In this document: positions 29,888 through 36,926 of the stretch, piece by piece
How positions within the stretch are numbered: the first letter of the stretch is position 1
How the letters are laid out: each line of letters starts with the position of its first letter
Assembly: GCA_963699495.1 (NCBI GenBank)
Contig: CAVOUB010000003.1
Span: 582,028-646,027 of the forward strand
Source: JAIBJN01 sp963699495
GTDB taxonomy: Bacteria > Actinomycetota > Thermoleophilia > Gaiellales > Gaiellaceae
DNA: 64,000 nucleotides
Reading direction: 5' to 3'
Made by a program: the position numbers and the translations under genes
Notes under the pieces: model-generated
What the model saw: the letters and a program-made list of their open reading frames with translations, nothing else
What the model was told of the DNA's origin: nothing
The model's database searches: none

Positions 29888-29927
29888 GCGCTCCCAGAGC
29901 GCCGTGGCCAGGGCACTCTGGGAGCGC
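29888..29927. terminator. Hairpin between response regulator and GDPD genes
   Basis: Perfect 12-bp arms GCGCTCCCAGAG (29888-29899) and CTCTGGGAGCGC (29916-29927), 16-nt loop. It lies between the convergent response-regulator (+) and glycerophosphodiesterase (-) genes and probably terminates both. Confidence 0.65.
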
Positions 29928-29998
29928 TAGGAGAGCGGCGAACATCGGCTGCTCGAGCCCGAGCAGCTCGGTGCGCGCGGCGGCAGCCCACGCTGCCG

Positions 29999-31192
29999 TC
30001 ATTCCAGCCGGAACAGCTCCCGTGACGCGAACGCGGTGTCTGCGAAGTCCGAGAAGACCCCGTCGACGCCGAGCTCGTAGAACAGCAGGTACTCGTTGAC
30101 CGGGTTGCCTTCGAAGTCGCTCGCCAGCCGGCGCTGCTCGTTGCGGAACGTCCACGTGTGGATCAGCAGGCCGTGGTCGTGGGCGCGCTCGACGAGATCG
30201 GTCGGCGGGAGCAGCACGCGGTCGGTCTCGTTCACGAGATCGTCGCCGTTCGCGTCGGCCACCGTCCCGTCCGGCTTCACGACGATCGCGCGCGAGCTGA
30301 CGATGTACGGCTTCCAGGGGCCGATGCCGTCGGCGTACGTGCTGATCTCCTCGAGCCCCTCGTCGGTCGCGAAGAAGCCGAAGGTGCGGCTTTGGAGCTC
30401 GGGATCGCCCGAGACGGTCCAGTCGTAGGGGCGGTCGAACGGCGGCGCGTAGGTGATCGTCCCGTCCGGGTCGACGTCGTTGGCGTCCACGAGCTGGACC
30501 AGGCGCACGGGAGTGAGCCGGTTGAGCAGCTTCAGGTTGGACTGCTCGAAGGACTGGATGAAGACCGGCGCGCGGCGGTTGTTCCAGCCTTCCCGGCGAA
30601 GCACCTTCACGAGCCGGTGCTCGAGCGGAAGCCCGAGATTGGCGTGGTAGGTCGGGTGCTTCGTCTCGGGGTAGACGCCGATGGTGCGGTGGAGCCGCTT
30701 CGACCACCGCTTCGCCAAGTGGATGACTTCGCTGAACGTGGGGATCTCGAAGCGGCCGTTGAACTGTTGCGGTCGCTCGACCAGCGGCTGGACCGCGCCC
30801 AGGGTCTTGATCTCCGCGAGCGTGAAGTCTGAGGCGAAAAAGCCGGTCTCGGCGACTCCGTCGACCACCTTCGTCGTCTCCCGGTCGGCGAACTCGGGAT
30901 GGCTACGCACGTCGGTCGTGCTGGTGATGTTCGGCTCGTGGCGGGCGATCAGGTACCCGTCCTTCGTTGCCACCAGGTCCGGCTCGATGTAGTCGGCGCC
31001 GAGCTTGATCGCCAGCTCGTACCCCTGAAGCGTGTGGTCGGGCAGGTACCCCGCTGCGCCGCGGTGCCCGATCACGAGCGGGGACTCGTCGCGGCCGCCC
31101 CCGCCGCCGAGCGCCCACACGGTGGGGACCGCGAGGAGCACCACCCCCACCCCCGCGAACGCCGTGATCCATCGCCTGCCTGCGGTTCTCAT
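29999..31192 (-). CDS. Glycerophosphodiester phosphodiesterase, membrane-anchored or secreted
   Basis: 397 residues. The N-terminal hydrophobic segment (WITAFAGVGVVLLAVPTVWA) acts as signal or anchor. The GDPD TIM barrel shows the catalytic and metal motifs VIGHRGAAGYLPDHTLQGYE and GADYIEPDLVATKDG, with RHEPNI next, then the PVFIQSFEQSNLKLLNRL strand and a late WTFRNEQRR. Resembles the GlpQ-type periplasmic enzymes, which release sn-glycerol 3-phosphate from glycerophosphodiesters using Ca2+. ATG 31192 has no strong binding site. Convergent with the two-component genes. Confidence 0.9.
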   Translation of the reverse strand: MRTAGRRWITAFAGVGVVLLAVPTVWALGGGGGRDESPLVIGHRGAAGYLPDHTLQGYELAIKLGADYIEPDLVATKDGYLIARHEPNITSTTDVRSHPEFADRETTKVVDGVAETGFFASDFTLAEIKTLGAVQPLVERPQQFNGRFEIPTFSEVIHLAKRWSKRLHRTIGVYPETKHPTYHANLGLPLEHRLVKVLRREGWNNRRAPVFIQSFEQSNLKLLNRLTPVRLVQLVDANDVDPDGTITYAPPFDRPYDWTVSGDPELQSRTFGFFATDEGLEEISTYADGIGPWKPYIVSSRAIVVKPDGTVADANGDDLVNETDRVLLPPTDLVERAHDHGLLIHTWTFRNEQRRLASDFEGNPVNEYLLFYELGVDGVFSDFADTAFASRELFRLE

Positions 31193-31318
31193 GGAGAACC
31201 TCCTCGTGTCGGGTGCGGCCCGAACCTACTCGCGGAGGCTCCGCCGACGCAAGGAAGCTCACCAAACCGCGATTCGCCGGCGACTGCTTTCTAACATCGG
31301 CCCGGCGCCCATCGGCAG

Positions 31319-31482
31319 CTAGGTGAACGCGTTGACCGCCCGCGCGACGATGAGGCCGAAGAGCGCGAGCGCGACGGTCGCCTGCACGAGCATCGCGTAC
31401 TTGGACGGAGCGTCAACGGCATCACATCGGTGGGGCTGAACGCGGTCGCGTTGGCGAAGCCGAGGTTTAGGTAGTCGAGGAG
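31319..31482 (-). pseudogene. C-terminal fragment of a paralogue of the channel-like membrane protein
   Basis: Reads LLDYLNLGFANATAFSPTDV then, after a frameshift near 31405-31412, KYAMLVQATVALALFGLIV and NAFT before the stop at 31319-31321. The match is the last 54 or so residues of the protein encoded at 20533-21276. Nothing of the first 190 residues remains. A duplicated, decayed copy. Confidence 0.8.
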
Positions 31483-31507
31483 ACGACCGCGCCGGTCGGC
31501 ACGAGGC

Positions 31508-31590
31508 ATGCCGGTCTCGTCCGGCCTTCTGACCGGCACGACGCTCATGTGCCAGTGCCACGGCTCGCGGTTCGACGTCACGAGCTCACC
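31508..31590 (+). pseudogene. Rieske [2Fe-2S] protein fragment
   Basis: About 27 codons reading SSGLLTGTTLMCQCHGSRFD followed by VTSS: CxCHGSxF is the second half of a Rieske cluster motif (C-x-x-H-G-S). The first C-x-H half and the rest of the protein are missing. It abuts the membrane-protein fragment, so 31.3-31.6 kb holds at least two unrelated gene ends. Confidence 0.5.
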
Positions 31591-31632
31591 CGGCCAGCCT
31601 CGTAGGGATCGGGGAGACTCGCACCGACGGCA

Positions 31633-32682
31633 ATGCGGAAGAGGATCTCGAAGCGACATGTGCTCGGCGGCGGCCTCGGGATCGCCGTGGTGGTCGGAAC
31701 GTTCGTCTTCGTCCTGCCGCGCATCGCCGACTACCGCGACGTGTGGGGCGTCGTCAAGGGTCTCTCCTGGGCGGAGCTCGGGCTTCTCGCGGGAGCGACG
31801 GCGCTGAACCTCGCCACCTTCGCGCCTCCGTGGATGGCCGCGCTGCCGGGCCTCCGCTTCCGCCAGGCGTTCGTCGTGACCCAGGCATCGACGGCCTCGA
31901 CCTACGTCGCACCGGCGGGAGTCGCGGTCGGGATGGCGCTGTCGTTCGCCATGCTGCGGGGCTGGGGCTTCGCGGCCGCGCCGGTCAGCCTGGCGGTCGC
32001 AGTCACGGGCGTCTGGAACCAGCTCGCCATGCTCGCGTTCCCGACCGTCGCGCTCGCGCTCCTGGCACTGACCGGCACCCCCCATGCCGCGCTCGACACG
32101 ATCGCGTTCATCGGGCTCGCGATCCTCGTGGTCGTGCTCACAGGCTTCGCCGCCGGCCTCAGCACGCCGAGGGTGGCGCGCCGCGTCGGCGACCTCGCGG
32201 CCCGAGCCGCCTCGTGGGGGAAGCGGCTGTTCCGGAAGAAGCCGGTGACGTGGGACGGCGAGGCGTTCGTGCGCTTCCGCGCCCGCACGAACTCGCTCCT
32301 CAGGCGCCGCTGGCACGTCCTGACGCTCGCGACGCTCGCCGGGCACCTCACCGTCTACCTCGTGCTGCTCGTGTCGCTCCGCGTCCTAGGCGTCACTGCG
32401 GACGAGGTCACCGCCGTCGAGGCGTTCGCCGCCTGGTCCCTCGTGCGCCTGCTCGGCTCGATTCCCATCACCCCGGGCGGGCTCGGCATCGTCGAGCTCG
32501 GCCTGACGACCGCGCTCGTCGGCTTCGGGGGCGGCCAAGCCGAGGTCGTCGCGGCCGTCCTCGTCTACCGCGTCCTGACCGTCGTGCCCACGCTCCTGAT
32601 CGGCCTACTGACCGGGGCGACGTGGAAGCGCTACCGACCCGACCAGGGACCGCCGGACGCCGCGCCCGGCACGGAGATCTAA
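31633..32682 (+). CDS. Flippase-like membrane protein (LPG synthase TM / UPF0104 family)
   Basis: 349 residues, ATG 31633. About eight membrane helices; the family landmarks are a first helix VLGGGLGIAVVVGTFVFVLP, a second-helix region SWAELGLLAGATALNLATFA, and the C-terminal LVRLLGSIPITPGGLGIVEL with PGGLG/E, conserved in the lysylphosphatidylglycerol synthase transmembrane domain. No C-terminal synthase domain is present, so it is the stand-alone flippase-like form, thought to move lipids or lipid-linked sugars. It is the last clearly chromosomal gene before the first att-like repeat 24 bases downstream. Confidence 0.85.
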   Translation: MRKRISKRHVLGGGLGIAVVVGTFVFVLPRIADYRDVWGVVKGLSWAELGLLAGATALNLATFAPPWMAALPGLRFRQAFVVTQASTASTYVAPAGVAVGMALSFAMLRGWGFAAAPVSLAVAVTGVWNQLAMLAFPTVALALLALTGTPHAALDTIAFIGLAILVVVLTGFAAGLSTPRVARRVGDLAARAASWGKRLFRKKPVTWDGEAFVRFRARTNSLLRRRWHVLTLATLAGHLTVYLVLLVSLRVLGVTADEVTAVEAFAAWSLVRLLGSIPITPGGLGIVELGLTTALVGFGGGQAEVVAAVLVYRVLTVVPTLLIGLLTGATWKRYRPDQGPPDAAPGTEI

Positions 32683-32705
32683 CCCCGCCGGCGCAAGCCC
32701 CGAAG

Positions 32706-32731
32706 TGGAGGCGGCGGGAATCGAACCCGCG
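32706..32731 (-). repeat. tmRNA/tRNA 3'-end repeat, copy 1
   Basis: On the minus strand this is a tRNA-like T-arm (GCGGG, loop TTCGATT, CCCGC) followed by CGCCTCCA, the 3' acceptor strand. It begins TGGAGGCGG on the plus strand. The match to the other copies stops at 32731. No cognate 5' acceptor strand or D-arm is found upstream in the RNA sense, so it is a partial gene end, as expected at an integration scar. Left boundary of the repeat array. Confidence 0.8.
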
Positions 32732-32846
32732 CAAGATTTCAACCAAGGTTCGGTCGGCTCTGTCGACCTCGAGCCGCGGCCTCCGAGCGCACGAGCAGCG
32801 GCCGACGGTTCTGCTCGCGGCATGCAAGGTCAGCTAACAATGGCAC

Positions 32847-33248
32847 GTGGTGCCTTTTCTACAGGTCGTTGCGGCGGCCATCATCGATTCCGGAAAGGTC
32901 TTGCTCGTCAGCAAGCAAGAGGCGCCGGATGTCTTCTATCTCCCTGGTGGAAAGCCGGAGAGGGACGAGAAGCCGCGAGACACGCTCGCTCGAGAGCTCG
33001 AGGAGGAGCTTGGCGTGGCGATCGTCGAGGCCAACCTCTTTAGCGTCGTATCCGACGAGGCCGCCCTCGAAGGAGTCGCGATGGAGATGCAGGTCTACCT
33101 GGTCCGTGTCGGCGGTCCGATCTCGACTCGAGCCGAGATCGCGGCTCTGGCCTGGGTCGGCGCGGACGGCGAAGGGCCGGGGAGGCTGGCGCCGGCCATA
33201 CGAAACCACGTTCTGCCGGAGCTCGCCGCTCGCCAGCTGATTGCCTAG
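32847..33248 (+). CDS. Nudix hydrolase
   Basis: 133 residues from GTG 32847. A complete Nudix box (G-x5-E-x7-REL-x-EE-x-G) is present: GGKPERDEKPRDTLAREL then EEELGVAI, residues about 35-60. Nudix enzymes cleave nucleoside diphosphates linked to another moiety, with Mg2+ held by the box glutamates. The rest is short, with no extra domain, so it resembles general MutT-like house-cleaning members. First gene of the module between repeats 1 and 2. Confidence 0.9.
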   Translation: MVPFLQVVAAAIIDSGKVLLVSKQEAPDVFYLPGGKPERDEKPRDTLARELEEELGVAIVEANLFSVVSDEAALEGVAMEMQVYLVRVGGPISTRAEIAALAWVGADGEGPGRLAPAIRNHVLPELAARQLIA

Positions 33249-33451
33249 CCGTCAGGCGCGGCCTTCCCTCAACCGCTGACCAATGGCGGATCCGATGAGG
33301 ACGGCCAGACCGACCAGGATGACCTTGTCACGTGCTTAGGTTCGGCGGTGGCAGGTGCATACTGCGGGCGTCCTGTGCTGATCCGACCTTCCGCGCGAAC
33401 AGTCGCCGCTGCGTTCATCGGCGATTGCGGAACAGCGATAGGGTCGTCGCC

Positions 33452-33853
33452 ATGCCGTTTTCGCTCAGAAACCTCAAGCACGACCTGGAAGACGTCGGGT
33501 CCAATTTCGACGGTGCGCCGGAGCTGGAGTTCCGCCTGGCTACCGACGCGCTGGAACTCGAGCAGTCCGGCCTGTGTTACCAGCGCATCCCGCCCGGCTA
33601 CCGGTTCCCGTACGGCCACGCGCACAAGGAGCAGGAAGAGGTGTACGTCGTCGTTCGCGGGAGCGGACGGATGAAGCTCGACGACGAAATCGTCGAGCTC
33701 AGAGAGTGGGACGCGGTGCGCGTCCCACCCGGTACGTGGCGAGGCTACGAAGCGGGGCCCGACGGCCTCGAGATCATCGTGATCGGAGCGCCCAATCTCG
33801 GCGAAAATCGGCGTGCTGACGTCGACGGACAGCGCGATTGGTGGACGGACTAG
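33452..33853 (+). CDS. Cupin-domain protein
   Basis: 133 residues from ATG 33452. Single cupin barrel: YQRIPPGYRFPYGHAHKEQE carries the first motif (G(X)5HXH-like, with E following), then VYVVVRGSGRMKLDDEIVEL and VRVPPGTWRGYEAGPDGLE. The metal ligands H, H and E are retained; the fourth ligand position has a tryptophan/tyrosine neighbourhood, so metal binding is likely but not sure. The N-terminus (SLRNLKHDLEDVGSNFDG) is typical of small stand-alone cupins in Actinobacteria. Function unknown. Confidence 0.85.
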   Translation: MPFSLRNLKHDLEDVGSNFDGAPELEFRLATDALELEQSGLCYQRIPPGYRFPYGHAHKEQEEVYVVVRGSGRMKLDDEIVELREWDAVRVPPGTWRGYEAGPDGLEIIVIGAPNLGENRRADVDGQRDWWTD

Positions 33854-33882
33854 CGCCGCGCGCGTTAGTACAGTCGAGCACC

Positions 33883-34248
33883 ATGGCTTTCATCGACCAC
33901 CTCGCCATCCCGGTCCGTGACCTGGCGGCGAGCACACGGTTCTACGAGGCCGCGCTTGCGCCGTTCGGGGTCGAGATGGCCGAGGTGGAAGGCGCGGTGG
34001 GCTTCCACCTCGGAAGCGTTGATTTCTTCGTGACGGAAGGCGAGCCGGCGGCGCCGATGCACATTGCGTTTGGCGCACGAGACCGCGCGACCGTCGAAGC
34101 GTTCCACGCCGCGGCCCTCGCTGCGGGTGGCCGCAACAACGGCTCGCCCGGTCTTCGTCCGCGGTACCACGCCGACTACTTCGGCGGCTATGTCCTCGAC
34201 CCAGACGGCCACAACGTTGAGGCTGTTTGCCACCACCCGGAGGAGTAG
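33883..34248 (+). CDS. VOC-family protein (glyoxalase-like)
   Basis: 121 residues from ATG 33883, 29 bases after the cupin gene on the same strand. FIDHLAIPVRDLAASTRFYE at the N-terminus, MHIAFGARDRATVEAFHAAA in the middle, and YFGGYVLDPDGHNVEAVCH at the end give the full VOC domain with metal ligands H6 (DHLAIPV), H in MHIAF and E near the end (NVEAV). Similar small VOC proteins are often annotated as glyoxalase/bleomycin resistance; no drug substrate can be claimed. Confidence 0.88.
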   Translation: MAFIDHLAIPVRDLAASTRFYEAALAPFGVEMAEVEGAVGFHLGSVDFFVTEGEPAAPMHIAFGARDRATVEAFHAAALAAGGRNNGSPGLRPRYHADYFGGYVLDPDGHNVEAVCHHPEE

Positions 34249-34300
34249 GCGGGCACCCCGATGAACACGCGGAGCGAGCCCCGGAGCCGTCTTGTCGACA

Positions 34301-34323
34301 ACTCCAGAACTCACTCCAGAACT
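34301..34323. repeat. Tandem 11-bp direct repeat beside repeat copy 2
   Basis: ACTCCAGAACT occurs at 34301-34311 and 34313-34323, 7 bases outside the left end of the integrated element. Possibly an accessory protein-binding site; no other copy was noticed. Confidence 0.4.
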
Positions 34324-34330
34324 AACCTGA

Positions 34331-34358
34331 TGGAGGCGGCGGGAATCGAACCCGCGTC
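34331..34358 (-). repeat. tmRNA/tRNA 3'-end repeat, copy 2 (left att of the integrase element)
   Basis: Identical over 28 bases to 41214-41241, the right end of the same element. On the minus strand it is T-arm plus acceptor 3' strand. Divergent bases flank it on both sides, so 28 bp is the limit of the direct repeat bounding the element. Confidence 0.85.
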
Positions 34359-34489
34359 GCGGGACCGCCTCGGACGAGCCAGAAGGGGAATCAGATTTAG
34401 CTGGCTCTGGCGCGGATGATTCCGCTCCAAACGGGAGTCACAAGCCGCCGGCTGACGACCTCGATAACGACGACGATCCTGGGGCTGGC

Positions 34490-35383
34490 GTGATCGCGGC
34501 CTGCCTCGGACGAGCGGGCCGCGTCTGCGGACACTGTGGCCGCTCGGTGCTCAAGGGGATACCGTGCAAGCGGCGGACGTGTCCGCGCTACTCCCGACTG
34601 TGGGCATACGACTGGCGGATCGTCCTCCTTGAGAACCTCATCGCCTACCGGGGCAAGGCGACGATGTACACGCTCACCCCGCCCGGCGCAGATCAGCTTC
34701 CGTGGGATCGATCGAAGTGCAGCCACGCCGAAGGCATAGCTTGCGGAGGCGAGCGAGGCTGCGTGATCGAAGCGGAAGCCCGACAGTCCTGGAATGAGTC
34801 CTTCCAGCGCCGACTGTCCCGAATCTACGAGACCGCGCAGGCTGCAACTAAGCGCGAGGTTGGGTGCCGCGCGAACGTCCTGGCGATCGGCAAGGAGGCG
34901 CAGCGTCGAGGCGCAACCCACGCCCACTTAGTGGTCGGCTGTGAAACCGGTCTCGAGCTCCGCGCTTCACAGGCGTTCCGGCGGCACTTCGAACGGCTTT
35001 CGGGCCAGCCGCGGTACGAGTTCGGGCACGTGCACGGCAAGTTCCTCAAGCCGAGGCCCGCGCGGGAAGTCGCGGCGTACCTGTCGAGCTACTTCGTCGT
35101 TGGCCGTGGAAGCAAGGCGCCGCTCGCCGAGGCAGTGCAGAACCCCGAGCTTCCGCGGCTTCCGCTCTACGTCTCACGGCGGCTCACACAGACGACCGGC
35201 ACAACGATGCGGAACAAACGCCGGCAACGGCATCTGTGGGTCTGCATCGGGAAGGCAAGACCCAAGCCGGCATGGTGGAGCGAGGAACGAACGCGCGCGG
35301 ATGTACTTGCGCTGGCCGTCCCGGTCGTTGACCGGATGGAACGCCGCGACGAGCTCCGTCGACTACACGAGCGCGAACCCTGA
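34490..35383 (+). CDS. Rolling-circle replication initiator, RepSA-like (HUH family)
   Basis: 297 residues from GTG 34490. A Cys cluster comes first (C13, C16, C26, C31: CGHCG and CKRRTCPRYSRLWAYDW), followed by motif I ATMYTLTPPGAD, the HUH motif THAHLVVG (H144, H146), and the tyrosine motif AREVAAYLSSYFVVGRGSK (Y197, Y201). This order (zinc cluster, xTLTxP, HxH, YxxxY) is that of RepSA-type initiators of actinomycete integrative plasmids, which nick the origin and stay bound through tyrosine. GTG 34490 lacks a good binding site. The frame is open, without another start codon, back through the acidic stretch 34358-34489 into the att repeat, so the native N-terminus may lie across the att site (see findings). 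Confidence 0.78.
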   Translation: MIAACLGRAGRVCGHCGRSVLKGIPCKRRTCPRYSRLWAYDWRIVLLENLIAYRGKATMYTLTPPGADQLPWDRSKCSHAEGIACGGERGCVIEAEARQSWNESFQRRLSRIYETAQAATKREVGCRANVLAIGKEAQRRGATHAHLVVGCETGLELRASQAFRRHFERLSGQPRYEFGHVHGKFLKPRPAREVAAYLSSYFVVGRGSKAPLAEAVQNPELPRLPLYVSRRLTQTTGTTMRNKRRQRHLWVCIGKARPKPAWWSEERTRADVLALAVPVVDRMERRDELRRLHEREP

Positions 35384-35399
35384 GCCGCGGCGAGCGCAC

Positions 35400-35431
35400 C
35401 GCCGCGGAGGCGGCGAGGGGTCGCCGCGGCG
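35400..35431. terminator. Nested hairpin after the initiator gene
   Basis: Inner stem GCGGCGA (35410-35416) and TCGCCGC (35421-35427) around a GGGG loop; overlapping alternative arms CGCCGCGG (35400-35407) and CCGCGGCG (35424-35431). It starts 17 bases after the initiator stop. Could terminate transcription or be part of an origin; no nick site can be identified by eye. Confidence 0.4.
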
Positions 35432-35946
35432 CTGCCGTGCTCGCGATGCGTCGCCCGAGCCGAACGTCGCCGCCGAGAGTGCACCTGGGGCCGCTTCGCA
35501 TCGCCCAGTCAATGATTCACGCACACACGACTGCAGCAAACGTCCGCCGCTGGCCCCAAGCGCCGCGGAGCAGCCGCCCGCAGGCGGCTGGCTCGACTTT
35601 GTAAACGGGGCTTGCTGCGTCTCCACGGCGTTCTCTCTATAGGGCTAGATTCCGCGGTATGCCTGAAGACTCGCCGGCGTTCTCAGCCTTGGCCGGACGG
35701 GACGAGCTGACGCAGTTCGGCGGGAACGCGCTCGGGCTGTTTGCCCTTGATCCTGTAAGACACCAACCCCACAAGGGGTGCAGCATCAAGTCAACGACAG
35801 CGCCATACACAGCCGCGTTACGGACCGCAACCTCCTCTACCCCTCTTGCGCCGCCTCGGCGTGAACCGCGACGCCTCAGCGGTGATCGAAGCGCGAGCGC
35901 GGGAGGCTCTTATCAGTCGACCTATCGCCGGCTGAGCCGCACGAGG
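35432..35946. other. About 500-bp coding-poor stretch inside the element
   Basis: Only weak frames. An ATG at 35659 opens with SALAGRDELTQFGGNALGLF and then degenerates. The opening recalls the N-terminus of phage-exclusion (AIPR-type) proteins, but the match is short and from memory. It may be the decayed start of a cargo gene. Somewhat richer in A and T than its surroundings. No transfer or excisionase gene is seen here. Confidence 0.3.
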
Positions 35947-36866
35947 CTAGTCAGGGCTCGCGCGCCGCTCGTTCCTCACGTCCCAGACGACCGCGTTCAG
36001 CTCGGCAGCCCAGATGACGCCTCGCCCGATCAGGAAGAGAAAGAAGAGTCCGGTCGTCGCCAATCCGAGGGCGCCATAGAGCTCGGACGCGTTGGCGAGC
36101 TTGATCTGGAGAAAGTAGGCCGTAAGGACGTAGAGCGCCTCCAGACCGAGCCCGAAGAAGATCGCACCCGGCAGAAAAGCCGTCCAGGGCACGTCCTTCG
36201 CCGGCAGCCACATCGAGACCCAGAGCCACACCGCGCTGAAGCACACGATCAGTCCAACCATCACGAGAATTTCTAGGGCGCCGGCTGCGTTCGCGCGAAC
36301 CCAGCCTGCGAAGGCTGAGGTCACCATGAGAACGAGTGGAGCGGCGATCACGAAACCGATCGCCTTGGGCAGGTTGCGAAGCGGCGGGGCTGGAACTCGC
36401 CACGCCGCGGCATGGGTCAGCCGGAGTGCGCGAAGAAGGCCGAAGCTGAACCAGAGCACGAGCACGGTGCCCGTAAGCACCAGCCACCAGCGGCCCGATT
36501 CGGCTTGATTCGCGGCTGTCGTAATCGTCGAAGCGAGCGACTCTGTAAGACCAGTCTCTTCGGCCCCCGACTGAACATCCTCACCGGCGGAAGACGCGAA
36601 GCCGAGCCCGCCAGCCAAGAGAACTGCCCAGGCGAGCACCCAGAAGAAGAAGCGGTAGGCAAGCCCTCCCCCAGAACGCCGCCGGCGATCTCCTTGTCCC
36701 GTACGAGCCAGCGGAAGCCGACTTCGACCGAGGCATGCTCTGGTCTCTTCTCCTCGAGGGAGTCGAGCGTCGTCGTGCCGCGGGCTCGTAACGCCTCCAC
36801 GCGTGCCTTCAACGACCTTTGCGGCCCTTGTTCAGTCGGCTTCTGTTCGATCTGTGGCCGTCTCAC
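35947..36866 (-). pseudogene. YihY/BrkB-family membrane protein, one-base frameshift near 36666
   Basis: Corrected length about 306 residues from GTG 36866. N-terminal part: LEEKRPEHASVEVGFRWLVR. After KEIAGGVLG the frame must gain one G (run complementary to CCCCC, about 36664-36669) to continue GGLAYRFFFWVLAWAVLLAG. The remaining helices read in the second frame (LPKAIGFVIAAPLVLMVTSA; PWTAFLPGAIFFGLGLEALY; GLFFLFLIGRGVIWAAELNA). The six-helix BrkB fold is of unconfirmed function; older RNase BN and serum-resistance labels are unreliable. A single missing G in a homopolymer suggests a sequencing indel. Confidence 0.75.
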
Positions 36867-36926
36867 ACGACGCGCCTGTTTCGTCCAGGTGGTGTCCGTG
36901 GATCGAGTAGACGCTGACGCCGCCGC

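Noticed and set aside
33252..33330. Minus-strand short hydrophobic frame (DKVILVGLAVLIGSAIGQRL)
   Set aside because: No start codon or binding site in frame; may be a scrap of a small membrane-protein gene.
35659..35757. Start of an AIPR-type phage-exclusion gene
   Set aside because: About 20 residues of loose similarity recalled from memory, then the frame degenerates; kept only as a note in the gap entry.
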